From Prosopocoilus inquinatus (lineage: Eukaryota > Arthropoda > Insecta > Coleoptera > Lucanidae), in the NCBI GenBank assembly GCA_036172665.1, contig CM069880.1:4342501-4406500 (forward strand): a DNA stretch of 64,000 nucleotides, in the 5' to 3' direction. The notes under the pieces are model-generated. The model did no database searches, had not been told where the DNA came from, and worked only from the letters and a program-made list of their open reading frames with translations. This document shows, in pieces, positions 24,612-39,562 of this stretch (position 1 is the stretch's first letter; every line of letters begins with the position of its first letter). Made by a program: the position numbers and the translations under genes.

Positions 24612-27600
24612 TAGCTGGAAATAGTTTTGAACGAAACAACACCTATTAGCATTGTTCCTGTGATGTATCTAATCGATCCTTACTTATCTATCATGTTATT
24701 TGACGTTACGATGGACTCCAGAAACTCCGATGTGATATACGAAGTTTTCGGACGCAGCGGAAGCTGGAAATAGTTTTGAACGAAACAACACGTATTAGCA
24801 TTGTTCCTGTGATGTATCTAATCGATCCTTACTTATCTATCATGTTATTTGACGTTACGATGGACTCCAGTAACTCTGATGTGAGATACGAAGTCTTCGG
24901 ACGCAGCGAAAGCTGGAAATAGTTTTCAACGAAACAACACGTATTAGCGTTGTTCCTGTGATGTATCTAATCGATCCTTACTTATCTAATATGTTATTTG
25001 ACGTTTCAACGGACTCCAGTAACTCTGATGTGAGATACGAAGTTCTCGCACTCAGCAGAAGCTGGAAATAGTTTTGAACGAAACAACACGTATTAGCATT
25101 GTTCCTGTGATGTATCTAATCGATCCTTACTTATCTATCATGTTATTTGACGTTACGATGGACTCCAGTAACTCTGATGTGAGATACGAAGTTTTCGGAC
25201 GCAGCGGAATCTGGAAATAGTTTTGAACGAAATAACACGTATTTGCGTTGTTCCTGTGATGTATCTAATCGATCCTTACTTATCTAATATGTTAATTGAC
25301 GTTTCAACGGACTCCAGTAACTCTGATGTGAGATACGAATTTCTCGCACTCAGCAGAAGCTGGAAATAGTTTTGAACGAAACAACACGTATTAGCATTGT
25401 TCCTGTGATATATCTAATCGATCCTTACTTATCTAATATGTTATTTGACGTTTCAACGGACTCCAGTAACTCTGATGTGAGATACGAAGTTCTCGCACTC
25501 AGCAGAAGCTGGAAACAGTTTTGAACGAAACAACACGTATTAGCTTTGTTCCTGTGATGTATCTAATCGATTGTTACTTATCTATCATGTTATTTGACGT
25601 TACGATGGACCCCAGTAACTCTGATGTGAGATACGAAGTTTTCGGACGCAGCGGAAGCTGGAAATAGTTTTGAACGAAATAACACGTATTAGCGTTGTTC
25701 CTGTGATGTATCTAATCGATCCTTACTTATTTAATATGTTAATTGACGTTCCAGCGGACTCCAGTAACTCTTATGTGAGATACGAAGTTCTCGCACTCAG
25801 CAGAAACTGGAAATAGTTTTGAACGAAACAACACGTATTAGCGTTGTTCCTGTGATGTATCTAATAGATCCTTACTTATCTAATATGTTATTTGACGATT
25901 CAACTAACTCCAGTAACTCTGATGTGAGATACGAAGTTTTCGGACGCAGCGGAAGCTGGAAATAGTTTCGAACGAAATAACACGTATTAGCGTTGTTCCT
26001 GTAATGTATCTAATCGATCCTTACTTATCCAATATGTTAATTGACGTTCCAACGGACTCCAGTAACTCAGATGTGAGATACGAAGTTCTCGCACTCAGCA
26101 GAAGCTGGAAATAGTTTTGAAAGAAACAACACGTATTAGCATTGTTCCTGTGATGTATCTAATCGATCCTTACTTATCTATCATGTTATTTGACGTTACG
26201 ATGGACTCCAGTAACTCTGATGTGAGATACGAAGTTTTGGGACGCAGCGGAAGCTGGAAAGAGCTTTGAACGAAATAACACGTATTAGCGTTGTTCCTGT
26301 GATGTATCTAATCGATCCTTACTTATCTAATATGTTGTTTGAGGTTTCAACGGACTCCAGTAACTCTGATGTGAGATACGAAGTTCTCGCACTCAGCAGA
26401 AGCTGGAAATAGTTTTGAACGAAACAACACGTATTAGCATTGCTCCTGTGACGTATCCAATCGATCCTTACTTATCTATCATGTTATTTGACTTTACGAT
26501 GGACTCCAGTAACTCTGATGTGAGATACGAAGTTTTCGGACGCAGCGTAAGCTGGAAATAGTTTTGAACGAAATAACACGTATTAGCGTTGTTCCTGTGA
26601 TGTATCTAATCGATCCTTACTTATCTAATATGTTAATTGAACTTTCAACGGACTCCAGTAACTCTGATGTGAGATACGAAGTTCTCGAACTCAGCAGAAG
26701 CTGGAAATAGTTTTGAACGAAACAACACGTATTAGCATTGTTCCTGTGATGTATCTAATCGATCCTTACTTATCTAATATGTTATTTGACGTTTCAAAGG
26801 ACTCCAGTAACTCTGATGTGGGATACGAAGTTCTCGCACTCAGCAGAAGCTGGAAATAGTTTTGAACGAAACAACACCTATTAGCATTGTTCCTGTGATG
26901 TATCTAATCGATCCTTACTTATCCAATATGTTATTTGACGTTTCAACGGACTCCAGTAACTCTGATGTGAGATACGAAGTTCTCGCACTCAGCAGAAGCT
27001 GGAAATAGTTTTGAACGAAACAACACGTATTAGCATTGTTCCTGTGATGTATCTAATCGATCCTTACTTATCTATCATGTTATTTGACGTTACGATATAC
27101 TCCAGTAACTCTGATGTGAGATACGAAGTTTTCGGACGCAGCGGAATCTGGAAATAGTTTTGAACGAAATAACACGTATTTGCGTTGTTCCTGTGATGTA
27201 TCTAATCGATCCTTACTTATCTAATATGCTATTTGACGTTTCAACGGACTCCAGTAACTCTGATGTGAGATACGAAGTTCTCGCACTCAGCAGAAGCTGG
27301 AAATAGTTTTGAACGAAACAACACCTATTAGCATTGTTCCTGTGATGTATCTAATCGATCCTTACTTATCTATCATGTTATTTGACCTTACGATGGACTC
27401 CAGAAACTCCGATGTGAGATACGAAGTTTTCGGACGCAGCGGAAGCTGGAAATAGTTTCGAACGAAATAACACGTATTAGCGTTGTTCCTGTAATGTATC
27501 TAATCGATCCTTACTTATCCAATATGTTAATTGACGTTCCAACGGACTCCAGTAACTCAGATGTGAGATACGAAGTTCTCGCACTTAGCAGAAGCTGGAA

Positions 27601-30570
27601 ATAGTTTTGAACGAAACAACACGTATTAGCATTGTTCCTGTGATGTATCTAATCGGTCCTTACTTATCTATCATGTTATTTGACGTTACGATGGACTCCA
27701 GTAACTCTGATGTGAGATACGAAGTTTTGGGACGCAGCGGAAGCTGGAAGGAGCTTTGAACGAAATAACACGTATTAGCGTTGTTCCTGTGATGTATCTA
27801 ATCGATCCTTACTTATCTAATATGTTGTTTGAGGTTTCAACGGACTCCAGTAACTCTGATGTGAGATACGAAGTTCTCGCACTCAGCAGAAGCTGGAAAT
27901 AGTTTTGAACGAAACAACACGTATTAGCATTGTTCCTGTGAGGTATCCAATCGATCCTTACTTATCTATCATGTTATTTGACTTTACGATGGACTCCAGT
28001 AACTCTGATGTGAGATACGAAGTTTTCGGACGCAGCGTAAGCTGGAAATAGTTTTGAACGAAATAACACGTATTAGCGTTGTTCCTGTGATGTATCTAAT
28101 CGATCCTTACTTATCTAATATGTTAATTGAACTTTCAACGGACTCCAGTAACTCTGATGTGAGATACGAAGTTCTCGAACTCAGCAGAAGCTGGAAATAG
28201 TTTTGAACGAAACAACACGTATTAGCAATGTTCCTGTGATGTATCTAATCGATCCTTACTTATCTAATATGTTATTTGACGTTTCAAAGGACTCCAGTAA
28301 CTCTGATGTGGGATACGAAGTTCTCGCACTCAGCAGAAGCTGGAAATAGTTTTGAACGAAACAACACGTATTAGCATTGTTCCTGTGATGTATCTAATCG
28401 ATCCTTACTTATCTATCATGTTATTTGACTTTACGATGGACTCCAGTAACTCTGATGTGAGATACGAAGTTTTCGGACGCAGTGGAAGCTGGAAATAGTT
28501 TTGAACGAAATAACACGTATTAGCGTTGTTCCTGTGATGTATCTAATCGATCCTTACTTATCCAATATGTTATTTGACGTTTCAACGGACTAAAGTAACT
28601 CCGATGTGAGATACGAAGTTCTCGCACTCAGCAGAAGCTGGAAATAGTTTTGAACGAAACAACACGTATTAGCTTTGTTCCTGTGATGTATCTAATCGAT
28701 CCTTACTTATCTGTCATGTTATTTGACGTTACGATGGACTCCAGTAACTCTGATTTGAGATACGAAGTTCTCGCACTCAGCAGAAGCTGGAAATAGTTTT
28801 GAACGAAACAACACGTATTAGCGTTGTTCCTGTGATGTATCTAATCGATCCTTACTTATCTAATATGTTAATTGACGTTTCAACGGACTCCAGTAACTCT
28901 GATGTGAGATACGAATTTCTCGCACTCAGCAGAAGCTGGAAATAGTTTTGAACGAAACAACACGTATTAGCATTGTTCCTGTGATATATCTAATCGATCC
29001 TTACTTATCTAATATGTTATTTGACGTTTCAACGGACTCCAGTAACTCTTATGTGAGATACGAAGTTCTCGCACTCAGCAGAAGCTGGAAATAGTTTTGA
29101 ACGACACAACACGTATTAGCGTTATTCCTGTGATGTATCTAATCGATCCTTACTTATCTATTACGTTATTTGACGTTACGATGGACTCCAGTAACTCTGA
29201 TGTGAGATACGAAGTTTTCGGACGCAGCGGAAGCTGGAAATAGTTTTGAACGAAACAACACGTATTAGCGTTATCCCTGTGATGTATGAAATCGATCCTT
29301 ACTTATCTATTACGTTATTTGACGTTACGATGGACTCCAGTAACTCTGATGTGATATACGAAGTTTTCGGACGCACCGGAAGCTGGAAATAGTTTTGAAG
29401 GAAATAACACGTATTATCGTTGTTTCTGTGATGTATCTAATAGATCCTTACTTATCTAATATGTTGTTTGATGTTTCAACGGACTCCAGTAACTCTGATG
29501 TGAGATACGAAGTTCTAGCACTCAGCAGAAGCTGGAAATAGTTTTGAACGAAACAACACGTATTAGCATTGTTCCTGTGATGTATCTAATCGATCCTTAC
29601 TTATCTAATATGTTATTTGACGTTTCAACGGACTCCAGTAACTCTGATGTGAGATACGAAGTTCTCGCACTCAGCAGAAGCTGGAAATAGTTTTGAACGA
29701 AACAACACCTATTAGCATTGTTCCTGTGATGTATCTAATCGATCCTTACGTATCTATCATGTTATTTGACGTTACGATGGACTCCAGTAACTCTGATGTG
29801 AGATACGAAGTTTTCGGACGCAGCGGAAGCTGGAAATAGTTTTGAACGAAACAACACGTATTAGCATTGTTCCTGTGATGTATCTAATCGATCCTTACTT
29901 ATCCAATATGTTATTTGACGTTTCAACGGACTCCAGTAACTCTGATGTGAGATACGAATTTCTCGCACTCAGCAGAAGCTGGAAATAGTTTTGAACGAAA
30001 CAACACGTATTAGCTTTGTTCCTGTGATGTATCTAATCGATCCTTACTTATCTATCATGTTATTTAACGTTACGATGGACTCCAGTAACTCTGATGTGAG
30101 ATACGAAGTTCTCGGACGCAGCGGAAGCTGGAAATAGTTTTGAACGAAATAACACCTATTAGCGTTGTTCCTGTGATGTATCTAATCGATCCTTACTTAT
30201 CTAACATGTTGTTTGACGTTTCAACGGACTCCAGTAACTCTGATGTGTGATACGAAGTTCTCGCACTCAGCAGAAGTTGGAAATAGTTTTGAACGAAACA
30301 ACACGTATTAGCATTGTTCCTGTGATGTATCTAATCGATCCTTACTTATCTATCATGTTATTTGACGTTACGATGGACTCCAGTAACTCTGATGTGAGAT
30401 ACGAAGTTTTCGGACGCAGCGGAATCTGGAAATAGTTTTGAACGAAATAACACGTATTTGCGTTGTTCCTGTGATGTATCTAATCGATCCTTACTTATCT
30501 AATATGCTATTTGACGTTTCAACGGACTCCAGTAACTCTGATGTGAGATACGAAGTTCTCGCACTCAGCA
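23866..30570 (+). repeat. 6,705-bp (45-monomer) higher-order unit, copy 2
   Basis: This directly follows copy 1 and matches it at all tags I compared, including one-off changes such as GCAGAAGTTGG (23,570 and 30,275). The match continues 54 bases past the unit end and stops at GATGTATC versus GATATATC (23,920 against 30,625). Its right part, from 26,344, is itself the first copy of a nested 4,321-bp duplication. Confidence 0.9.
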
Positions 30571-30664
30571 GAAGCTGGAAATAGTTTTGAACGAAACAAC
30601 ACGTATTAGCATTGTTCCTGTGATATATCTAGTCGATCCTTACTTATCTAATATGTTATTTGAC
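26344..30664 (+). repeat. 4,321-bp (29-monomer) unit, copy 1
   Basis: It aligns with 30,665-34,985 at an offset of 4,321 bp. Tags include GCATTGCTCC at 26,438 and 30,759, GATATACTCC near 27,096 and 31,417, and GGACTAAAG at 28,587 and 32,908. The left edge is set by GAGGTTTC against GACGTTTC (26,343 against 30,664). It is the distal 29 monomers of the 45-monomer unit. Confidence 0.88.
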
Positions 30665-33600
30665 GTTTCAACGGACTCCAGTAACTCTGATGTGAGATAC
30701 GAAGTTCTCGCACTCAGCAGAAGCTGGAAATAGTTTTGAACGAAACAACACGTATTAGCATTGCTCCTGTGACGTATCCAATCGATCCTTACTTATCTAT
30801 CATGTTATTTGACTTTACGATGGACTCCAGTAACTCTGATGTGAGATACGAAGTTTTCGGACGCAGCGTAAGCTGGAAATAGTTTTGAACGAAATAACAC
30901 GTATTAGCGTTGTTCCTGTGATGTATCTAATCGATCCTTACTTATCTAATATGTTAATTGAACTTTCAACGGACTCCAGTAACTCTGATGTGAGATACGA
31001 AGTTCTCGAACTCAGCAGAAGCTGGAAATAGTTTTGAACGAAACAACACGTATTAGCATTGTTCCTGTGATGTATCTAATCGATCCTTACTTATCTAATA
31101 TGTTATTTGACGTTTCAAAGGACTCCAGTAACTCTGATGTGGGATACGAAGTTCTCGCACTCAGCAGAAGCTGGAAATAGTTTTGAACGAAACAACACCT
31201 ATTAGCATTGTTCCTGTGATGTATCTAATCGATCCTTACTTATCCAATATGTTATTTGACGTTTCAACGGACTCCAGTAACTCTGATGTGAGATACGAAG
31301 TTCTCGCACTCAGCAGAAGCTGGAAATAGTTTTGAACGAAACAACACGTATTAGCATTGTTCCTGTGATGTATCTAATCGATCCTTACTTATCTATCATG
31401 TTATTTGACGTTACGATATACTCCAGTAACTCTGATGTGAGATACGAAGTTTTCGGACGCAGCGGAATCTGGAAATAGTTTTGAACGAAATAACACGTAT
31501 TTGCGTTGTTCCTGTGATGTATCTAATCGATCCTTACTTATCTAATATGCTATTTGACGTTTCAACGGACTCCAGTAACTCTGATGTGAGATACGAAGTT
31601 CTCGCACTCAGCAGAAGCTGGAAATAGTTTTGAACGAAACAACACCTATTAGCATTGTTCCTGTGATGTATCTAATCGATCCTTACTTATCTATCATGTT
31701 ATTTGACCTTACGATGGACTCCAGAAACTCCGATGTGAGATACGAAGTTTTCGGACGCAGCGGAAGCTGGAAATAGTTTCGAACGAAATAACACGTATTA
31801 GCGTTGTTCCTGTAATGTATCTAATCGATCCTTACTTATCCAATATGTTAATTGACGTTCCAACGGACTCCAGTAACTCAGATGTGAGATACGAAGTTCT
31901 CGCACTTAGCAGAAGCTGGAAATAGTTTTGAACGAAACAACACGTATTAGCATTGTTCCTGTGATGTATCTAATCGGTCCTTACTTATCTATCATGTTAT
32001 TTGACGTTACGATGGACTCCAGTAACTCTGATGTGAGATACGAAGTTTTGGGACGCAGCGGAAGCTGGAAGGAGCTTTGAACGAAATAACACGTATTAGC
32101 GTTGTTCCTGTGATGTATCTAATCGATCCTTACTTATCTAATATGTTGTTTGAGGTTTCAACGGACTCCAGTAACTCTGATGTGAGATACGAAGTTCTCG
32201 CACTCAGCAGAAGCTGGAAATAGTTTTGAACGAAACAACACGTATTAGCATTGTTCCTGTGAGGTATCCAATCGATCCTTACTTATCTATCATGTTATTT
32301 GACTTTACGATGGACTCCAGTAACTCTGATGTGAGATACGAAGTTTTCGGACGCAGCGTAAGCTGGAAATAGTTTTGAACGAAATAACACGTATTAGCGT
32401 TGTTCCTGTGATGTATCTAATCGATCCTTACTTATCTAATATGTTAATTGAACTTTCAACGGACTCCAGTAACTCTGATGTGAGATACGAAGTTCTCGAA
32501 CTCAGCAGAAGCTGGAAATAGTTTTGAACGAAACAACACGTATTAGCAATGTTCCTGTGATGTATCTAATCGATCCTTACTTATCTAATATGTTATTTGA
32601 CGTTTCAAAGGACTCCAGTAACTCTGATGTGGGATACGAAGTTCTCGCACTCAGCAGAAGCTGGAAATAGTTTTGAACGAAACAACACGTATTAGCATTG
32701 TTCCTGTGATGTATCTAATCGATCCTTACTTATCTATCATGTTATTTGACTTTACGATGGACTCCAGTAACTCTGATGTGAGATACGAAGTTTTCGGACG
32801 CAGTGGAAGCTGGAAATAGTTTTGAACGAAATAACACGTATTAGCGTTGTTCCTGTGATGTATCTAATCGATCCTTACTTATCCAATATGTTATTTGACG
32901 TTTCAACGGACTAAAGTAACTCCGATGTGAGATACGAAGTTCTCGCACTCAGCAGAAGCTGGAAATAGTTTTGAACGAAACAACACGTATTAGCTTTGTT
33001 CCTGTGATGTATCTAATCGATCCTTACTTATCTGTCATGTTATTTGACGTTACGATGGACTCCAGTAACTCTGATTTGAGATACGAAGTTCTCGCACTCA
33101 GCAGAAGCTGGAAATAGTTTTGAACGAAACAACACGTATTAGCGTTGTTCCTGTGATGTATCTAATCGATCCTTACTTATCTAATATGTTAATTGACGTT
33201 TCAACGGACTCCAGTAACTCTGATGTGAGATACGAATTTCTCGCACTCAGCAGAAGCTGGAAATAGTTTTGAACGAAACAACACGTATTAGCATTGTTCC
33301 TGTGATATATCTAATCGATCCTTACTTATCTAATATGTTATTTGACGTTTCAACGGACTCCAGTAACTCTTATGTGAGATACGAAGTTCTCGCACTCAGC
33401 AGAAGCTGGAAATAGTTTTGAACGACACAACACGTATTAGCGTTATTCCTGTGATGTATCTAATCGATCCTTACTTATCTATTACGTTATTTGACGTTAC
33501 GATGGACTCCAGTAACTCTGATGTGAGATACGAAGTTTTCGGACGCAGCGGAAGCTGGAAATAGTTTTGAACGAAACAACACGTATTAGCGTTATCCCTG

Positions 33601-34985
33601 TGATGTATGAAATCGATCCTTACTTATCTATTACGTTATTTGACGTTACGATGGACTCCAGTAACTCTGATGTGATATACGAAGTTTTCGGACGCACCGG
33701 AAGCTGGAAATAGTTTTGAAGGAAATAACACGTATTATCGTTGTTTCTGTGATGTATCTAATAGATCCTTACTTATCTAATATGTTGTTTGATGTTTCAA
33801 CGGACTCCAGTAACTCTGATGTGAGATACGAAGTTCTAGCACTCAGCAGAAGCTGGAAATAGTTTTGAACGAAACAACACGTATTAGCATTGTTCCTGTG
33901 ATGTATCTAATCGATCCTTACTTATCTAATATGTTATTTGACGTTTCAACGGACTCCAGTAACTCTGATGTGAGATACGAAGTTCTCGCACTCAGCAGAA
34001 GCTGGAAATAGTTTTGAACGAAACAACACCTATTAGCATTGTTCCTGTGATGTATCTAATCGATCCTTACGTATCTATCATGTTATTTGACGTTACGATG
34101 GACTCCAGTAACTCTGATGTGAGATACGAAGTTTTCGGACGCAGCGGAAGCTGGAAATAGTTTTGAACGAAACAACACGTATTAGCATTGTTCCTGTGAT
34201 GTATCTAATCGATCCTTACTTATCCAATATGTTATTTGACGTTTCAACGGACTCCAGTAACTCTGATGTGAGATACGAATTTCTCGCACTCAGCAGAAGC
34301 TGGAAATAGTTTTGAACGAAACAACACGTATTAGCTTTGTTCCTGTGATGTATCTAATCGATCCTTACTTATCTATCATGTTATTTAACGTTACGATGGA
34401 CTCCAGTAACTCTGATGTGAGATACGAAGTTCTCGGACGCAGCGGAAGCTGGAAATAGTTTTGAACGAAATAACACCTATTAGCGTTGTTCCTGTGATGT
34501 ATCTAATCGATCCTTACTTATCTAACATGTTGTTTGACGTTTCAACGGACTCCAGTAACTCTGATGTGTGATACGAAGTTCTCGCACTCAGCAGAAGTTG
34601 GAAATAGTTTTGAACGAAACAACACGTATTAGCATTGTTCCTGTGATGTATCTAATCGATCCTTACTTATCTATCATGTTATTTGACGTTACGATGGACT
34701 CCAGTAACTCTGATGTGAGATACGAAGTTTTCGGACGCAGCGGAATCTGGAAATAGTTTTGAACGAAATAACACGTATTTGCGTTGTTCCTGTGATGTAT
34801 CTAATCGATCCTTACTTATCTAATATGCTATTTGACGTTTCAACGGACTCCAGTAACTCTGATGTGAGATACGAATTTCTCGCACTCAGCAGAAGCTGGA
34901 AATAGTTTTGAACGAAACAACACGTATTAGCATTGTTCCTGTGATATATCTAGTCGATCCTTACTTATCTAATATGTTATTTGAC
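30665..34985 (+). repeat. 4,321-bp (29-monomer) unit, copy 2
   Basis: This is the tandem partner of 26,344-30,664. Differences are few: GAATTTCTC at 34,873 against GAAGTTCTC at 30,552, and a change to GGAAACAG just beyond the end (35,049). The rare tag ATATATCTAGTCG ends both copies (30,623 and 34,944) and also occurs near 7,231. Confidence 0.88.
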
Positions 34986-37900
34986 GTTTCAACGGACTCC
35001 AGTAACTCTGATGTGAGATACGAAGTTCTCGCACTCAGCAGAAGCTGGAAACAGTTTTGAACGAAACAACACGTATTAGCTTTGTTCCTGTGATGTATCT
35101 AATCGATTGTTACTTATCTATCATGTTATTTGACGTTACGATGGACCCCAGTAACTCTGATGTGAGATACGAAGTTTTCGGACGCAGCGGAAGCTGGAAA
35201 TAGTTTTGAACGAAATAACACGTATTAGCGTTGTTCCTGTGATGTATCTAATCGATCCTTACTTATTTAATATGTTAATTGACGTTCCAGCGGACTCCAG
35301 TAACTCTTATGTGAGATACGAAGTTCTCGCACTCAGCAGAAACTGGAAATAGTTTTGAACGAAACAACACGTATTAGCGTTGTTCCTGTGATGTATCTAA
35401 TAGATCCTTACTTATCTAATATGTTATTTGACGATTCAACTAACTCCAGTAACTCTGATGTGAGATACGAAGTTTTCGGACGCAGCGGAAGCTGGAAATA
35501 GTTTCGAACGAAATAACACGTATTAGCGTTGTTCCTGTAATGTATCTAATCGATCCTTACTTATCCAATATGTTAATTGACGTTCCAACGGACTCCAGTA
35601 ACTCAGATGTGAGATACGAAGTTCTCGCACTCAGCAGAAGCTGGAAATAGTTTTGAAAGAAACAACACGTATTAGCATTGTTCCTGTGATGTATCTAATC
35701 GATCCTTACTTATCTATCATGTTATTTGACGTTACGATGGACTCCAGTAACTCTGATGTGAGATACGAAGTTTTGGGACGCAGCGGAAGCTGGAAAGAGC
35801 TTTGAACGAAATAACACGTATTAGCGTTGTTCCTGTGATGTATCTAATCGATCCTTACTTATCTAATATGTTGTTTGAGGTTTCAACGGACTCCAGTAAC
35901 TCTGATGTGAGATACGAAGTTCTCGCACTCAGCAGAAGCTGGAAATAGTTTTGAACGAAACAACACGTATTAGCATTGCTCCTGTGACGTATCCAATCGA
36001 TCCTTACTTATCTATCATGTTATTTGACTTTACGATGGACTCCAGTAACTCTGATGTGAGATACGAAGTTTTCGGACGCAGCGTAAGCTGGAAATAGTTT
36101 TGAACGAAATAACACGTATTAGCGTTGTTCCTGTGATGTATCTAATCGATCCTTACTTATCTAATATGTTAATTGAACTTTCAACGGACTCCAGTAACTC
36201 TGATGTGAGATACGAAGTTCTCGAACTCAGCAGAAGCTGGAAATAGTTTTGAACGAAACAACACGTATTAGCATTGTTCCTGTGATGTATCTAATCGATC
36301 CTTACTTATCTAATATGTTATTTGACGTTTCAAAGGACTCCAGTAACTCTGATGTGGGATACGAAGTTCTCGCACTCAGCAGAAGCTGGAAATAGTTTTG
36401 AACGAAACAACACCTATTAGCATTGTTCCTGTGATGTATCTAATCGATCCTTACTTATCCAATATGTTATTTGACGTTTCAACGGACTCCAGTAACTCTG
36501 ATGTGAGATACGAAGTTCTCGCACTCAGCAGAAGCTGGAAATAGTTTTGAACGAAACAACACGTATTAGCATTGTTCCTGTGATGTATCTAATCGATCCT
36601 TACTTATCTATCATGTTATTTGACGTTACGATATACTCCAGTAACTCTGATGTGAGATACGAAGTTTTCGGACGCAGCGGAATCTGGAAATAGTTTTGAA
36701 CGAAATAACACGTATTTGCGTTGTTCCTGTGATGTATCTAATCGATCCTTACTTATCTAATATGCTATTTGACGTTTCAACGGACTCCAGTAACTCTGAT
36801 GTGAGATACGAAGTTCTCGCACTCAGCAGAAGCTGGAAATAGTTTTGAACGAAACAACACCTATTAGCATTGTTCCTGTGATGTATCTAATCGATCCTTA
36901 CTTATCTATCATGTTATTTGACGTTACGATGGACTCCAGAAACTCCGATGTGAGATACGAAGTTTTCGGACGCAGCGGAAGCTGGAAATAGTTTCGAACG
37001 AAATAACACGTATTAGCGTTGTTCCTGTAATGTATCTAATCGATCCTTACTTATCCAATATGTTAATTGACGTTCCAACGGACTCCAGTAACTCAGATGT
37101 GAGATACGAAGTTCTCGCACTTAGCAGAAGCTGGAAATAGTTTTGAACGAAACAACACGTATTAGCATTGTTCCTGTGATGTATCTAATCGGTCCTTACT
37201 TATCTATCATGTTATTTGACGTTACGATGGACTCCAGTAACTCTGATGTGAGATACGAAGTTTTGGGACGCAGCGGAAGCTGGAAGGAGCTTTGAACGAA
37301 ATAACACGTATTAGCGTTGTTCCTGTGATGTATCTAATCGATCCTTACTTATCTAATATGTTGTTTGAGGTTTCAACGGACTCCAGTAACTCTGATGTGA
37401 GATACGAAGTTCTCGCACTCAGCAGAATCTGGAAATAGTTTTGAACGAAACAACACGTATTAGCATTGTTCCTGTGAGGTATCCAATCGATCCTTACTTA
37501 TCTATCATGTTATTTGACTTTACGATGGACTCCAGTAACTCTGATGTGAGATACGAAGTTTTCGGACGCAGCGTAAGCTGGAAATAGTTTTGAACGAAAT
37601 AACACGTATTAGCGTTGTTCCTGTGATGTATCTAATCGATCCTTACTTATCTAATATGTTAATTGAACTTTCAACGGACTCCAGTAACTCTGATGTGAGA
37701 TACGAAGTTCTCGAACTCAGCAGAAGCTGGAAATAGTTTTGAACGAAACAACACGTATTAGCAATGTTCCTGTGATGTATCTAATCGATCCTTACTTATC
37801 TAATATGTTATTTGACGTTTCAAAGGACTCCAGTAACTCTGATGTGGGATACGAAGTTCTCGCACTCAGCAGAAGCTGGAAATAGTTTTGAACGAAACAA

Positions 37901-39214
37901 CACGTATTAGCATTGTTCCTGTGATGTATCTAATCGATCCTTACTTATCTATCATGTTATTTGACTTTACGATGGACTCCAGTAACTCTGATGTGAGATA
38001 CGAAGTTTTCGGACGCAGTGGAAGCTGGAAATAGTTTTGAACGAAATAACACGTATTAGCGTTGTTCCTGTGATGTATCTAATCGATCCTTACTTATCCA
38101 ATATGTTATTTGACGTTTCAACGGACTAAAGTAACTCCGATGTGAGATACGAAGTTCTCGCACTCAGCAGAAGCTGGAAATAGTTTTGAACGAAACAACA
38201 CGTATTAGCTTTGTTCCTGTGATGTATCTAATCGATCCTTACTTATCTGTCATGTTATTTGACGTTACGATGGACTCCAGTACCTCTGATTTGAGATACG
38301 AAGTTCTCGCACTCAGCAGAAGCTGGAAATAGTTTTGAACGAAACAACACGTATTAGCGTTGTTCCTGTGATGTATCTAATCGATCCTTACTTATCTAAT
38401 ATGTTAATTGACGTTTCAACGGACTCCAGTAACTCTGATGTGAGATACGAATTTCTCGCACTCAGCAGAAGCTGGAAATAGTTTTGAACGAAACAACACG
38501 TATTAGCATTGTTCCTGTGATATATCTAATCGATCCTTACTTATCTAATATGTTATTTGACGTTTCAACGGACTCCAGTAACTCTTATGTGAGATACGAA
38601 GTTCTCGCACTCAGCAGAAGCTGGAAATAGTTTTGAACGACACAACACGTATTAGCGTTATTCCTGTGATGTATCTAATCGATCCTTACTTATCTATTAC
38701 GTTATTTGACGTTACGATGGACTCCAGTAACTCTGATGTGAGATACGAAGTTTTCGGACGCAGCGGAAGCTGGAAATAGTTTTGAACGAAACAACACGTA
38801 TTAGCGTTATCCCTGTGATGTATGAAATCGATCCTTACTTATCTATTACGTTATTTGACGTTACGATGGACTCCAGTAACTCTGATGTGATATAAGAAGT
38901 TTTCGGACGCACCGGAAGCTGGAAATAGTTTTGAAGGAAATAACACGTATTATCTTTGTTTCTGTGATGTATCTAATAGATCCTTACTTATCTAATATGT
39001 TGTTTGATGTTTCAACGGACTCCAGTAACTCTGATGTGAGATACGAAGTTCTAGCACTCAGCAGAAGCTGGAAATAGTTTTGAACGAAACAACACGTATT
39101 AGCATTGTTCCTGTGATGTATCTAATCGATCCTTACTTATCTAATATGTTATTTGACGTTTCAACGGACTCCAGTAACTCTGATGTGAGATACGAAGTTC
39201 TCGCACTCAGCAGA
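34823..39214 (+). repeat. Further copy of the long unit, closing the homogenised domain
   Basis: It matches 25,287 onward at an offset of 9,536 bp (64 monomers) and 30,766 onward at 5,215 bp (35 monomers). It carries more private changes than the preceding copies: GCAGAATCTGG near 37,426, GTACCTCTG near 38,280, GATATAAGAAG near 38,888 and TATCTTTG near 38,952. It restores GACGTTACG near 36,920 where copies 1 and 2 have GACCTTACG. The match ends near 39,215. Confidence 0.85.
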
Positions 39215-39562
39215 ATCTGGAAATAGTTTTGAACGAAACAACACGTATTGGCATTGTTCCTGTGATGTATCTAATCGATCCTTACTTATCTATCATGTTA
39301 TTTGACGTTACGATGGACTCCAGTAACTCTGATGTGAGATACGAAGTTCTCGGACGCAGCGGAAGCTGGAAATAGTTTTGAACGAAATAACACGTATTAG
39401 CGTTGTTCCTGTGATGTATCTAATCGATCCTTACTTATCTAATATGTTATTTGACGTTTCAACGGACTCCAGTAACTCTGATGTGAGATACGAAGTTCTC
39501 GCACTCAGCAGAAGCTGGAAATAGTTTTGAACGAAACAACACGTATTAGCATTGTTCCTGTG
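39215..39562 (+). repeat. Short return to block A-type monomers
   Basis: GCAGAATCTGG, CGTATTGGCATTG and GTTCTCGGACGC occur in the same order as at about 3,303-3,650 and in the two other block A copies. The offset of 35,908 bp is 241 monomers minus one base, accounted for by the deletion at 13,029. It marks the right edge of the long-unit domain. Confidence 0.7.

Noticed and set aside
17161..34985. Assembly error creating the near-identical blocks
   Set aside because: It cannot be excluded without reads, but the nested offsets, private differences in the later copies and the step-wise monomer gains and losses look biological rather than like a simple repeated contig.
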